From NCBI RefSeq assembly GCF_000192865.1, contig NC_015276.1, forward strand, positions 2,356,001 through 2,420,000: 64,000 nt of DNA, given 5' to 3'. Position 1 is the first letter of the stretch; every line of letters begins with the position of its first letter. The DNA comes from Marinomonas mediterranea MMB-1. Lineage in GTDB: Bacteria; Pseudomonadota; Gammaproteobacteria; Pseudomonadales; Marinomonadaceae. This document shows positions 35,093 through 44,373 of the stretch, in pieces. The position numbers and the translations under genes are program-made. The notes below the pieces were generated by a model. It saw nothing but the letters and a program-made list of their open reading frames with translations. It was not told the origin of the DNA and made no database searches.

Positions 35093-35818
35093 ATGGCTGA
35101 AGTAGTCCAGACCAGTTTTAGTGAAATAGATGTACCAATGGGGACATTGGTACAGTTAGAGTTTATTTCACCACCTGGACGCCACACCGTTCAAGTCGTC
35201 GGACGGCTTCCGGGGCGCTCCCTTATTCTTTCAACGCCCAAAGTTAACGGCAAGAACATCTTGGTACGAGAAAGCCAAGTGGTCAATGTTCGACTGATGT
35301 TAGATACTTCTGTGTGTGCTTTCTCAAGTAAAGTCGCAAAAAGCTACCTTGATCCTGCCGCTCATTTGCACATAGCCTACCCCGATTACGTAGAAACCTC
35401 CGTTGTACGTCAGGCTGCGCGCATAGAAACGCGAGCAATTTGCAGTCTTGATCCGATTGCCAATGATCCTGACAGTATTTTTGCCCCTGCAACCGGCATT
35501 ATTGTGGATCTGAGTGCGGGCGGTGCTAAACTGCTTTCAAAAGAGGATTTTGGGTCAGTTAACCAAAAGATGAACCTATCATTACGCCTAAAAATCTCAG
35601 GTTATGATTTCTACTTGAAGATTCTATGTGAGCTCCGATCCCAAGAAATCGAACATATTGAAAAGCTACAATCCACATTAACAGACAATGCATTTTTAGC
35701 TCGAATGGGGGTCGAATATCTCTATGTATACGGTATTAAGTTCAACGACCTACCGAAAGAGACGGGAGTCCCTTTGATTGCCCACATATTAGAACAACAA
35801 AGAGAAAAAGGGCGTTAA
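35093..35818 (+). CDS. YcgR-type PilZ domain c-di-GMP effector
   Basis: 241 residues. The N-terminal ~95 residues resemble the YcgR regulatory domain (GTLVQLEFISPPGRHTVQVVG). The PilZ domain follows, with its c-di-GMP contacts in RQAAR (106-110) and DLSAGGAKL (Asp139 to Gly144). YcgR proteins brake the flagellar motor when c-di-GMP is high, which fits the motile lifestyle implied by cheV. Substrate binding is predicted, not shown. Confidence 0.88.
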   Translation: MAEVVQTSFSEIDVPMGTLVQLEFISPPGRHTVQVVGRLPGRSLILSTPKVNGKNILVRESQVVNVRLMLDTSVCAFSSKVAKSYLDPAAHLHIAYPDYVETSVVRQAARIETRAICSLDPIANDPDSIFAPATGIIVDLSAGGAKLLSKEDFGSVNQKMNLSLRLKISGYDFYLKILCELRSQEIEHIEKLQSTLTDNAFLARMGVEYLYVYGIKFNDLPKETGVPLIAHILEQQREKGR

Positions 35819-35832
35819 TAACGCTCTTTTCT
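35806..35832 (+). terminator. Terminator overlapping the PilZ gene stop codon
   Basis: AAAAGGGCGTT (35806-35816), loop AAT, AACGCTCTTTT (35820-35830), one G-T pair, T-rich end. It insulates the SOS operon. Confidence 0.8.
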
Positions 35833-35964
35833 CTTCATATCCCTTCATATCTCTTCACTTTTACTTCCACTTCAAAGACCTTTCATCACTTACTTTTTTA
35901 GAACGATGGTCACCACACTGACTGAATGACGAGATTCATTTCTTCGACTGCATCTCAAAATTAC

Positions 35965-36009
35965 TTGAACTCTTTTAGATAATCCACAATACTGTATAAA
36001 TATACAGTA
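35965..36009 (+). promoter_or_regulatory. SOS promoter with LexA box for imuA-imuB-dnaE2
   Basis: CTGTATAAATATACAG (35992-36007) is a full CTGT-N8-ACAG box with flanking TA/TA, matching the E. coli LexA consensus. A candidate -35 TTGAAC (35965) and -10 AATACT (35988) with 17-bp spacing overlap the box, so LexA would block polymerase. It ends 15 bp before the imuA start. Confidence 0.92.
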
Positions 36010-36022
36010 TTGTGGTATTTAT

Positions 36023-36757
36023 ATGCTTTCCCCATCTTTAAACTTACTCTCTAAGCAAGGATTGATTTGGCACGGAGATAACCCTACCTCTAAAACCTTA
36101 CAGAACAGCGTAGAGCATGATAACGCGGAGCGCAGTAGCACTGGCTTCAAGCAACTTGACGCTTTATTAGGTTCAAAAGGGTGGCCCTCTGGGGACGTCA
36201 TGGAAATTCTAACCCCTCAACCAGGTATTGGAGAATTAAGCTTATTGACACCTTGGCTTAAACAGGCAAGTAAAAGTAAGAAAGTCGCTTTTATAAACCC
36301 TCCTTTTATCCCAAACGCGAAGCTGTTGGAACTGCGAGGTGTTGCGTCTCAACAGTTATGGTTAATCAACACGCCAAACAAGAAAGACACTTTATGGGCA
36401 CAGTATCAATGTCTCAAGTCTGGACTCTGTTGCGCTGTTCTAATGTGGAGTCCGATAAAGGCAGACACGACAAGCACCAGAAAACTACAACTCGCGGCAA
36501 AAGACAGCAATACATTAGGCGTTTCGTTTCGCTCTGAAAAAGCAATGAATCAGTCGACGCTTTTTCCCTATCGAATGCACATGAAGCCAAACGAAAACGG
36601 CGTAGATATTTGCTTTTTGAAACGAAGAGGGGGGTGGGAAACAGACACAATTTCGATTGAAATGCACACGTATTATAGACGACTTCCCCAACCTAACACG
36701 ACAACGCCTTCGTCAAACATGGGCTCGGACTCACTATTAACGCTTTCAGCAATATGA
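36023..36757 (+). CDS. imuA: Translesion mutasome accessory protein ImuA
   Basis: 244 residues. STGFKQLDALLGSKGWPSGDVMEIL and GELSLLTPWLKQASKSKKVAFINPPFIPNA are the RecA-like core of ImuA, which lacks a complete Walker A here. It works with ImuB and DnaE2 in SOS mutagenesis. First gene of the LexA-controlled operon; lexA itself is not adjacent, unlike some pseudomonads. Confidence 0.93.
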   Translation: MLSPSLNLLSKQGLIWHGDNPTSKTLQNSVEHDNAERSSTGFKQLDALLGSKGWPSGDVMEILTPQPGIGELSLLTPWLKQASKSKKVAFINPPFIPNAKLLELRGVASQQLWLINTPNKKDTLWAQYQCLKSGLCCAVLMWSPIKADTTSTRKLQLAAKDSNTLGVSFRSEKAMNQSTLFPYRMHMKPNENGVDICFLKRRGGWETDTISIEMHTYYRRLPQPNTTTPSSNMGSDSLLTLSAI

Positions 36758-36767
36758 GCGCAGTATT

Positions 36768-38282
36768 ATGTGGATGGCTTTCTATTTTCCTCAACTATCA
36801 CTTGAAGCATTGGGCATTGATAAGGGCAGCGAACCTGTTGCACTTATCAGTCAACAGACGCAAAAACTCCTTCTATGCAATCAACAAGCACAAAGCAAAG
36901 GCTTAAAAGAAGGAATGTCTTTGTCTCTTGCTTATAGTTTTGATTCAGAGCTGCAATTACGAGAAGCTGACCCTCAAGCAGAATCAGAACAGTTGGAAGC
37001 TTTAGCACTTTGTCTAAACCAGTTCTCTGCAACCGTGAGTATCAGTCCACCACAAGCGATATTGATCGAAGTCGCCAGCATGTTGCGTTACTTCGGTAAT
37101 GAAACAGTAATAGCGCAAAAAGCACATATGGCGCTCAGAATGTTCTCTGACTCCTATCAAGTTGGCTTTGCTAAATCAGGAAAACTTGCACTTTGGCGGG
37201 CACTCTCTGAACAGCCATTACGACCGTCACCTAATTGGCAAACGCTCAATGAAGATGACTGGATTAAAGACATACCAATAGACAGACTTGATTGGTCCCC
37301 TGAGCACATACAGAGACTACAAGGCATGGGCTTTGATTCCTTAACCAGCCTATACCGACTGCCTACAGCCTTACTTAGACGCCATCTAGGAGTCGGCTTA
37401 TACACTCAATTTGGTCACGCGTTGGGGTTTATTAAAGAATCTTACACGCCTTATCAAGCCCCGGAAATGTTTACTCGTGAACGAATATTTGAATACGAAA
37501 TTGAAAACAGCCTTGGCTTACTGTTTCCGTTAAGACCCATCATTCAATCAATGTGCTTATTTCTAAAGAATCGACGAAAGGTGATGTATGCCTTTGATGT
37601 TTCATTGACGTTAGCTTGGTCTGTTGAGCAAGAACGGCAACCTATCATACGGGTTCAACATGACCTAGGCAGTGATGATGCTCAATTATGGCTGGAGCTG
37701 ACTGAACTCAAATTAAATCGTTTGAGCCTTCAAGCCCCCATTCGATCGATGCGTATCGACATCGTAAAAATGGAGCAGTCTGAAGAAGAGTCAGGGGATT
37801 TGTTTAACGACACAAAACAGCAAACAAGGGATCAAAACCTGTTTCTCAGTCGTCTACAAGCACGCTTAGGTAATCAGTCGATTCAAGCTGCAACACTAAC
37901 GAATGATCACTTACCTGAACAAGCTATGTGTTTTCAACCTATTTCTATCTGCAACAATGAAAACCAAAAGAACGACAAACAAAGAAAGCAGAAAAGTAAA
38001 ATAGGTGAAGAACAAGAAGGCAAGAATACAGAAAAGCAGATAGATACCAGAGAATTAGCTCAGCGCCCAACTTGGCAAATTCACCACCCTGAAAGGATCT
38101 CTCCTCGACAGTTTAACATACTAGAAGGACCAGAAAGAATCAGCAGTGCATGGTGGTGTGAGACAAGCACCGAATACACATTCAGAAGAGATTATTATAT
38201 TGCACATTGGGTAGACGGGCGAAAAGCGTGGGTGTTTAGAGATGATGCAGGTGCTTGGTACTTGCATGGGTGGTTTGGATAA
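36768..38282 (+). CDS. imuB: Inactive Y-family polymerase-like protein ImuB
   Basis: 504 residues. It has the DinB/UmuC fold (MWMAFYFPQLSLEALGID, HLGVGLYTQFGHALG, with the little finger about 270-360), but the catalytic acids are gone: WMAFYF in place of a DxDxFF-like motif and LIEVASMLRYFG in place of SxDE. ImuB is therefore the sliding-clamp adaptor of the mutasome. Residues about 398-425 are a Lys/Glu/Gln-rich insert (NENQKNDKQRKQKSKIGEEQ), probably disordered. The stop TAA overlaps the dnaE2 ATG. Confidence 0.93.
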   Translation: MWMAFYFPQLSLEALGIDKGSEPVALISQQTQKLLLCNQQAQSKGLKEGMSLSLAYSFDSELQLREADPQAESEQLEALALCLNQFSATVSISPPQAILIEVASMLRYFGNETVIAQKAHMALRMFSDSYQVGFAKSGKLALWRALSEQPLRPSPNWQTLNEDDWIKDIPIDRLDWSPEHIQRLQGMGFDSLTSLYRLPTALLRRHLGVGLYTQFGHALGFIKESYTPYQAPEMFTRERIFEYEIENSLGLLFPLRPIIQSMCLFLKNRRKVMYAFDVSLTLAWSVEQERQPIIRVQHDLGSDDAQLWLELTELKLNRLSLQAPIRSMRIDIVKMEQSEEESGDLFNDTKQQTRDQNLFLSRLQARLGNQSIQAATLTNDHLPEQAMCFQPISICNNENQKNDKQRKQKSKIGEEQEGKNTEKQIDTRELAQRPTWQIHHPERISPRQFNILEGPERISSAWWCETSTEYTFRRDYYIAHWVDGRKAWVFRDDAGAWYLHGWFG

Positions 38283-41200
38283 TGAAACACCAAGGCATAA
38301 ACCATCAGCCTGAGAACAGGCAAACTGTCACTCATCAAGCAACAGCACTTCGCTATGCTGAACTGCATGTCATATCCAGTTATACGTTTCAGCAGGGTGC
38401 ATCTCACCCTTGGGAACTAGTTGAGCGTGCTCAAAAGTTAAATTATGCTGGCATAGCAATAACCGATGAATGCTCATTGGCTGGAGTCGTGAAAGCTCAT
38501 GAAGCCAGCAAAGAACATGGTATTCCGTTAATAATAGGCAGCACATTTCAAGTTAAGGGCTTTTCGCTCATCGTTTTAGCGCCTTCAATTGAAGCGTACA
38601 GAAAACTAAGCATGCTCATAACGAAAGGGCGCAGAAATGCAGAGAAAGGGCACTACCACCTTCAGTTAGAAGACTACCTATCAGAACTGCAAGGTTGTTT
38701 ATTCATTATCGTCATTACAGACAACACTCTGGAACAAAGCTTCTCTTCAATCACTTCTAACATTAAGAAGATAAGTGATTGCTACCCTAATAACGTATGG
38801 CTGGGGTTACAGCAGCTATTGACCCCCACAGACAGGGCAAAAAAACAGACGGTTTATCGTTTATTCAGTATGCTGCGCTTGCCCGTAACCGCTGTAAGCA
38901 GTGTTGATATGCACGAACCCAGTCGCCAGCCCTTACGAGATGTCATGACCGCCATTCGGCTTCACGCCTCAGTGAACAAGCTCAATGGGAGGCAAGCGCC
39001 TAATGCAGAAACACATCTCCGTTCACCCAAAAAGCTTCGTAAGCTTTACAGTGATCAAGAGTTAGAAGAAAGTCTTACAATACTGGAACGCTGTCATTTC
39101 TCACTGGATGAATTGAAGTACGACTATCCGAAAGACTTGGTCCCTGAAGGTACAACGCCTTCAGGCTATTTAAAGCAACTTACCTATGAAGGACTGCATC
39201 GACGCTATTCAGACTGCGTGCCACAAGCTATTGAGAAGCAAATCGAAAAAGAACTGAGCATCATTAAAGAGCTAAAGTTTGAGCATTATTTTCTGACGGT
39301 TTGGGACATCGTTAAATTCGCCCGAAAGCGCAACATACTTTGTCAAGGGAGAGGATCTGCTGCAAACTCGGCCGTTTGTTATTGCCTAGGGATAACGGAA
39401 GTAAATCCCGCTAATACAGACCTTCTATTTGAGCGCTTTATTTCAAAAGAAAGGCATGAACCTCCTGATATTGACGTGGACTTCGAGCATGAACGAAGAG
39501 AAGAAGTAATACAATACCTTTACCAACGGTATGGTCGAGAGCGTGCAGCGTTAGCGGCAACGGTTATAACCTATCGCGCAAAGAGCGCGATCAGAGACGT
39601 AGGTAAGGCACTAGGGTATGAAGAACACTTTTTGAGCAAGCTCATCAAGAAACTTGATCGAAGAGATAAGGCCACACCTTGGCTAAAGCAACTGTCAGAC
39701 TATGGTAACGCAAAGCCTTCTTACCAATTTCAACTCTTTCTAAAACTGGTTGAAGAGATTCTCGGTTTTCCTCGTCATTTATCACAGCATGTTGGCGGCT
39801 TTGTAATTGCAGCAGAGCGTGTCGATCACCTCGTTCCGGTCGAAAATGCCAGTATGGAAGGTCGTACTATTATCCAATGGGACAAAGACGACCTAGAATC
39901 ACTGGGGCTGCTTAAAGTCGATGTGCTAGCACTCGGTATGCTGACGGCCATTAAAAAATCATTGAACTTGATCAGCAAAATAAAAGGAGCACCTTTTACC
40001 CTACAAAGCATCCCAAGAGAAGATCACAAGGTATATGACATGTTGCAAAAAGGGGAAAGCATTGGTGTCTTTCAGATTGAGTCACGCGCTCAAATCAATA
40101 TGTTGCCTCGGCTAAAGCCTAACTGTTTTTATGATCTTGTTATCCAAGTCGCAATCGTTAGACCTGGACCAATTCAAGGCGGCATGGTGCACCCATACCT
40201 TCAACGCAGAGCTGGAACGCAAGCGATTAACTATCCAAGTGCTGAAATCAAAAGCGTATTAAATAGAACCTTAGGCGTGCCTATTTTTCAGGAACAGGTC
40301 ATTAAACTCGCCATGGTGGCTGCTAGTTTCAGCGCAGGAGAGGCGGATCAATTAAGGAGAGCGATGGCGGCTTGGAAACGTACAGGGCGTCTAAAGCCTT
40401 TTCAAGATAAATTAAAACAAGGCATGTTAGAACGAGGATACGACGAAGTCTTTGCCGATCAATTATGCATGCAGATCCAAGGCTTTGGCGAATACGGCTT
40501 TCCTGAATCCCATGCCGCAAGCTTTGCTATCCTTGTCTACTTTTCTTCTTGGTTAAAGCATTATTATCCCACAGTGTTTTGCTGTTCATTACTGAATAGT
40601 CAGCCTATGGGTTTTTATACACCTTACCAACTGATTCAAGACGCGCAACGAAATGGCGTTATCGTAAAGCCGGTTTGTGTCCAGCACAGTGAATGGGACC
40701 ATACCTTAGAGCGCTTGAGTGAGTCTGAACAACAAAATCAACAAGATAAGCAATTTGCGATCCGTTTAGGTTTTCGATTAGTCAAAGGCATGTCCCATGA
40801 AGGCAGTGTCCGTTTAACTCAAAAAAGAGGAAATACACCTTTCACGTCACTTGAAGAGTTCCTTAATCGAGTTAAACCAAACAAAAGAGACAAAGAAGCC
40901 TTGGCATCAAGTGGCGCATTTTCAGTGCTTTCAGGTAACCGCTTTCAGGCTAGATGGGACATTCTCGGTCACCAACAAGAAACAGAACTGAACTTAGAGC
41001 TAAATAACGAAACCAAAATCGCACTCCCAACGCCTTCTGAGCAGATAGACACACTAGAAGACTTAAAAAGCATGGGCGTCAGCTTGGGTAAACATCCAAT
41101 GCGCTTTCTCCGAGAGCAAGGCGCATGTTATAAGTGCACACCGAGTAATGAGCTTGAACAGGGAACGCATCAACAGTTGATTCGCGTATCCGGTCTTGTC

Positions 41201-41455
41201 ACCGGACGACAACGGCCCGGCACCGCATCAGGTGTTACCTTCATTACACTCGAAGATGAGTTTGGTAATACGAATGTCGTGGTCTGGCAAGCAACCGCCA
41301 GCGTTCAAAAGAAGGCCTTTTTAGGTGCAACGATTTTAGAAGTGCACGGTGTATTGGAGAAAGAAGGAAAAGTCGTCCATGTGATTGCCGGACGGCTAAT
41401 AGATAGAACTCATCTATGGGAAACACTTTCCATCAAGTCGCGAAACTTTCACTAA
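38282..41455 (+). CDS. dnaE2: Error-prone DNA polymerase DnaE2
   Basis: 1057 residues from ATG 38282; the longer in-frame reading starts inside imuB. An N-terminal PHP domain (AELHVISSYTFQQGASHPWE), the C-family catalytic region with PPDIDVDFEHERREEVIQYL, the segment SQHVGGFVIAAE, and the C-terminal OB domain (RQRPGTASGVTFITLED) are all present. It replaces DnaE1 during SOS translesion synthesis. Length and order fit the imuA-imuB-dnaE2 cassette with no truncation. Confidence 0.97.
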   Translation: MKHQGINHQPENRQTVTHQATALRYAELHVISSYTFQQGASHPWELVERAQKLNYAGIAITDECSLAGVVKAHEASKEHGIPLIIGSTFQVKGFSLIVLAPSIEAYRKLSMLITKGRRNAEKGHYHLQLEDYLSELQGCLFIIVITDNTLEQSFSSITSNIKKISDCYPNNVWLGLQQLLTPTDRAKKQTVYRLFSMLRLPVTAVSSVDMHEPSRQPLRDVMTAIRLHASVNKLNGRQAPNAETHLRSPKKLRKLYSDQELEESLTILERCHFSLDELKYDYPKDLVPEGTTPSGYLKQLTYEGLHRRYSDCVPQAIEKQIEKELSIIKELKFEHYFLTVWDIVKFARKRNILCQGRGSAANSAVCYCLGITEVNPANTDLLFERFISKERHEPPDIDVDFEHERREEVIQYLYQRYGRERAALAATVITYRAKSAIRDVGKALGYEEHFLSKLIKKLDRRDKATPWLKQLSDYGNAKPSYQFQLFLKLVEEILGFPRHLSQHVGGFVIAAERVDHLVPVENASMEGRTIIQWDKDDLESLGLLKVDVLALGMLTAIKKSLNLISKIKGAPFTLQSIPREDHKVYDMLQKGESIGVFQIESRAQINMLPRLKPNCFYDLVIQVAIVRPGPIQGGMVHPYLQRRAGTQAINYPSAEIKSVLNRTLGVPIFQEQVIKLAMVAASFSAGEADQLRRAMAAWKRTGRLKPFQDKLKQGMLERGYDEVFADQLCMQIQGFGEYGFPESHAASFAILVYFSSWLKHYYPTVFCCSLLNSQPMGFYTPYQLIQDAQRNGVIVKPVCVQHSEWDHTLERLSESEQQNQQDKQFAIRLGFRLVKGMSHEGSVRLTQKRGNTPFTSLEEFLNRVKPNKRDKEALASSGAFSVLSGNRFQARWDILGHQQETELNLELNNETKIALPTPSEQIDTLEDLKSMGVSLGKHPMRFLREQGACYKCTPSNELEQGTHQQLIRVSGLVTGRQRPGTASGVTFITLEDEFGNTNVVVWQATASVQKKAFLGATILEVHGVLEKEGKVVHVIAGRLIDRTHLWETLSIKSRNFH

Positions 41456-41545
41456 AATACAAATTATTTTTTAAAAGCGAATAACGTAAAAGAAACACAG
41501 TCGTGGCAAAATAGGTTTGGATAATGAAGTAAGGATATCTGAATT

Positions 41546-42421
41546 ATGCAAAACTCACTCGTCTCAGTCATCACCCCTGTCTACAAAGGGCAAAAAACAT
41601 TGGTCAGAGCTGTTCAATCGCTGCTCGGTCAAAGTCACGAAAACTGGGAATGCATCATCGCATCAGACGACGGCTTCGATTACCTCAGTTGGCTCAAGCA
41701 ACAAGGCATTAAAGATGAGCGCCTTAAATTCGTGTTTACCGGAAAGGCCAAAAGCGGCCCGAACATCGCTCGCAATACGGCTAAAAAAATAGCCAATGGC
41801 GACTGGATTGCACCTTTAGATGCTGACGACCTTTATTACCCTCAACGATTAGCAACCTTACTGAAAGCGGCTGACCAGACAGGAGTGGCACTCGACAATG
41901 TCAATGTCGTCAACGATCAAAATGAGCAGCATATCGATACCGCGTTCGATGTTAGTTACATTAAAGAGCGCGCAGATATAAACGACACAACGTTAGGCGG
42001 TAAAATCACATTGCCTGATTTCTTTCAAACAGACACGCCACTCTTGATGTTGTTTCATAAGAGCATTGCCACACACAATTGGGAGAATGTCTCTCGCGGC
42101 GGCGATACTCTGTTTAATATGAGAGCGGTTGAAAAAGCGGGTTGGGCAGCCTTTCATAACGAAGCACTGCATGAGTACCGAGTACACGATGAGTCCATGT
42201 GTCACGGCACAAACGTTGGAAGTGTTTTTCAGGAGGCCTATGAATATACACTGCTTAGGCTTGAAGAGGACGGATTCGGATTCGAAAGTGAGCATGCTCA
42301 CCACCAAGTTATTCAACTGATTAAGCAAAAAATACAGCTCAACAAAATGTATGAAAAAGCACGCCTTCATACGCCAGAATTAGACTTTCAAACCTTCCGA
42401 AAAAGCGTCATTAACGCTTAG
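41546..42421 (+). CDS. Family 2 glycosyltransferase
   Basis: 291 residues. A GT-A fold: VSVITPVYKGQKTLVRAVQS, CIIASDDG, ARNTAKKIANGDWIAPLDADD (the DxD motif) and a later VEKAGWAAFHNEALHEYRVH. No membrane segments, so probably cytosolic. No capsule or lipopolysaccharide genes adjoin; it stands alone between dnaE2 and DoxX. Donor and acceptor are unknown. Confidence 0.9.
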   Translation: MQNSLVSVITPVYKGQKTLVRAVQSLLGQSHENWECIIASDDGFDYLSWLKQQGIKDERLKFVFTGKAKSGPNIARNTAKKIANGDWIAPLDADDLYYPQRLATLLKAADQTGVALDNVNVVNDQNEQHIDTAFDVSYIKERADINDTTLGGKITLPDFFQTDTPLLMLFHKSIATHNWENVSRGGDTLFNMRAVEKAGWAAFHNEALHEYRVHDESMCHGTNVGSVFQEAYEYTLLRLEEDGFGFESEHAHHQVIQLIKQKIQLNKMYEKARLHTPELDFQTFRKSVINA

Positions 42422-42427
42422 CATCAA

Positions 42428-42463
42428 TGCCCATCTTAAACCTATAAAAGTAGGCGATGGGCA
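42428..42463 (+). terminator. Hairpin after the glycosyltransferase gene
   Basis: TGCCCATC (42428-42435) pairs with GATGGGCA (42456-42463) around a 20-base loop. There is no T run, so its terminator function is uncertain. Confidence 0.4.
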
Positions 42464-42476
42464 CTGATTATCTGTG

Positions 42477-42527
42477 CACCTATATTATTCAAGCACCTAT
42501 ATTATTCAAGCACATATATTATCTAAG
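42477..42527. repeat. Three 17-bp tandem repeats
   Basis: CACCTATATTATTCAAG twice exactly (42477-42493, 42494-42510) and a third copy with two or three changes (42511-42527). A separate pair, CCGTGACTAG at 42541 and 42555, overlaps the DoxX stop. Noncoding; likely slippage repeats rather than CRISPR, as there are no spacers. Confidence 0.85.
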
Positions 42528-42550
42528 TACGGATTATTAACCGTGACTAG

Positions 42551-42928
42551 TTATCCGTGACTAGCAACGCCAGGAAACCAAATTGCTTGCTTGCGACGCA
42601 TGAAAACAACCAAGACAGCAAGAACAACAAACACAGCAGCCGGTGCCGCAGACGGTACGCCGTAAGTCAGGTGGAAATAGATCGCTCCGAGCAAAATAGG
42701 AAACAGTCCAGATGCAGCAAGCGCACTCCAACGTGGAACAAATAATCCAATGCCTGCCGTAAGCTCTGCCGCACCGATAAAGTAACCAAACCAACTAGGC
42801 AATCCCATCATTTCAAAACTTTGGTGAAGTTCAGGGACACCCGCCAATTTAGCGCCACCGATGGCAATCATAGGCAACGCCAACAAAACAACAGGTAACC
42901 AATTTTTAATTTTCTTTGCAATACTCAT
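42551..42928 (-). CDS. DoxX-family integral membrane protein
   Basis: 125 residues with four transmembrane segments (VVLLALPMIAIGGAKLAG, WFGYFIGAAELTAGIGLFVP, ALAASGLFPILLGAIYFHL, AAVFVVLAVLVVFMR). The GGAKL and AELTAGIGL elements are typical of DoxX/DoxX-like proteins, which have been linked to redox and thiol homeostasis. It is divergent from a LysR regulator across 105 bp, the usual arrangement for a regulated target. Confidence 0.88.
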   Translation of the reverse strand: MSIAKKIKNWLPVVLLALPMIAIGGAKLAGVPELHQSFEMMGLPSWFGYFIGAAELTAGIGLFVPRWSALAASGLFPILLGAIYFHLTYGVPSAAPAAVFVVLAVLVVFMRRKQAIWFPGVASHG

Positions 42929-43033
42929 AAATCGTCTCTCGTATAATCAATATTTATTGGCTAAATTGTGTCTCTAAAATACAATTAAAAATATTGATAT
43001 ATTTTTATAAACTACATAAAAAGAGATTATTAA

Positions 43034-43918
43034 GTGGCCACAATAGATCAGCTAAAAATCCTCATAGCCATTGCTGAAAGTCGATCTTTGAGCCATGCCG
43101 CAGAGAAAGTCTCAAAGACACAGCCTGCGTTAACGACAGCGATTAAGCAACTTGAGTCAGTGTTAAACGTATCGCTATTTAATCGAGAAGGTTATCGGCT
43201 AAGCCTGACGAATCAGGGCAACATTCTTTATCAAAAAGCCAAAAAAGTGATCGAATTACACCAAGAATTTATTCAGACAGCACACAACTATGCATCAGGA
43301 AAGGAAGAGCGAATCTCTCTCGCGATCGAAGCGTCATTTGAGTTAGAGACTATTTTTTCAAAACTTGAACCACTGCAACAACGTCATAAATCCACTCAAA
43401 TAGTCATAAAGCAAGAGTACCTCTCAGGCCCTGTAGAACAAATCCATAAAGGTGAAGTGGATCTGGCGATTACCCCGATTCAAGCAGAATTTAAAAAAAA
43501 TGGTGAGTTGGAATTCCTACACGTGAGCAAAGGTGCCTTAATCAATGTGGCAGCTTCCAAATTGGTCAACAAGTTCGAATCGTTAACGAGTGTAAAACAG
43601 CTCATAGACACCTACCAAGTTGTAGTACAGGATTCTGGCTCTATGACAACAGGCGTCAATGTCGGAGTACAAAGTGCGCAACGCTATTGGTATGTAAACA
43701 ACTTTGCAACTAAGCTTTCATTGATTCAATCTGGCATGGGTTGGGGGCGTCTTCCTGAGCATTTCGTAAAGGACTTATTGAAATCAGGCGAACTCCTTGA
43801 GATAGAACTAAATGATTACGCAAGTCGCATCGAGTTTGACTACAAGCTCATAAAACGAAATGACAAATTATTAGGCCCTGTTGCGACAGAGCTATGGAAT
43901 AGCTTTAAAAAAACGTAA
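43034..43918 (+). CDS. LysR-type transcriptional regulator
   Basis: 294 residues, GTG start at 43034. The N-terminal winged HTH reads SLSHAAEKVSKTQPALTTAIKQLE, followed by the RXG/PBP2-type effector domain (ISLAIEASFELETIF, GEVDLAITPI, MGWGRLPEHFVKDLL). Divergent from doxX and upstream of the YCII gene; one or both are plausible targets. Effector unknown. Confidence 0.93.
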   Translation: MATIDQLKILIAIAESRSLSHAAEKVSKTQPALTTAIKQLESVLNVSLFNREGYRLSLTNQGNILYQKAKKVIELHQEFIQTAHNYASGKEERISLAIEASFELETIFSKLEPLQQRHKSTQIVIKQEYLSGPVEQIHKGEVDLAITPIQAEFKKNGELEFLHVSKGALINVAASKLVNKFESLTSVKQLIDTYQVVVQDSGSMTTGVNVGVQSAQRYWYVNNFATKLSLIQSGMGWGRLPEHFVKDLLKSGELLEIELNDYASRIEFDYKLIKRNDKLLGPVATELWNSFKKT

Positions 43919-44019
43919 ATTTTTTAAGGCAAAGTGTCCCTTATCAAAATACTCACTCGTCTAATAGACAGCTTAGCCAGTTAGCTGAGTGTTTAACAAC
44001 GTTTAATGAGGAATGTATT

Positions 44020-44373
44020 ATGAGTAACTATATGTTGATCTATTTAGGTGGCGATCCAGAATGGGCGGCAAAAACAACACCAGAAGAAATGGCAGCGGCC
44101 ATGCAAGCATGGACCCAATGGATGGAAAACCTACAATCAAAAGATCAGCTGGTTAGCGGCGGTGATCCACTTAATTACGGTGGAAAACGTGTAACGGCTG
44201 AAGGCGTTGTTACCGATATTGCCGCAGCTGAATTTAAAGAACTTGTCTCCGGCTATTCAATTGTCAAAGCAAACAACTATGACGAAGCGGTCGAAATTAC
44301 CAAAACATGTCCGATTTTTAGTCACCCAGGCTGCACTGTTGAGGTGAGAGAAATCATGGAAATGAACGTCTAG
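44020..44373 (+). CDS. YCII/DGPF-domain protein
   Basis: 117 residues. A YciI-related (DGPF) fold: YMLIYLGGDPEWAAKTTPEE, WTQWMENLQSKDQLVSGGDP and GYSIVKANNYDEAVEITKTCP. Proteins of this family are the conserved genomic partners of ECF42 sigma factors and are often their targets. Here the ECF gene is the convergent neighbour, with no bases between the stops. Enzyme activity is unknown. Confidence 0.9.
   Translation: MSNYMLIYLGGDPEWAAKTTPEEMAAAMQAWTQWMENLQSKDQLVSGGDPLNYGGKRVTAEGVVTDIAAAEFKELVSGYSIVKANNYDEAVEITKTCPIFSHPGCTVEVREIMEMNV

Noticed and set aside
42477..42527. CRISPR-like array
   Set aside because: The 17-bp units are directly adjacent with no spacers, and there are no cas genes.
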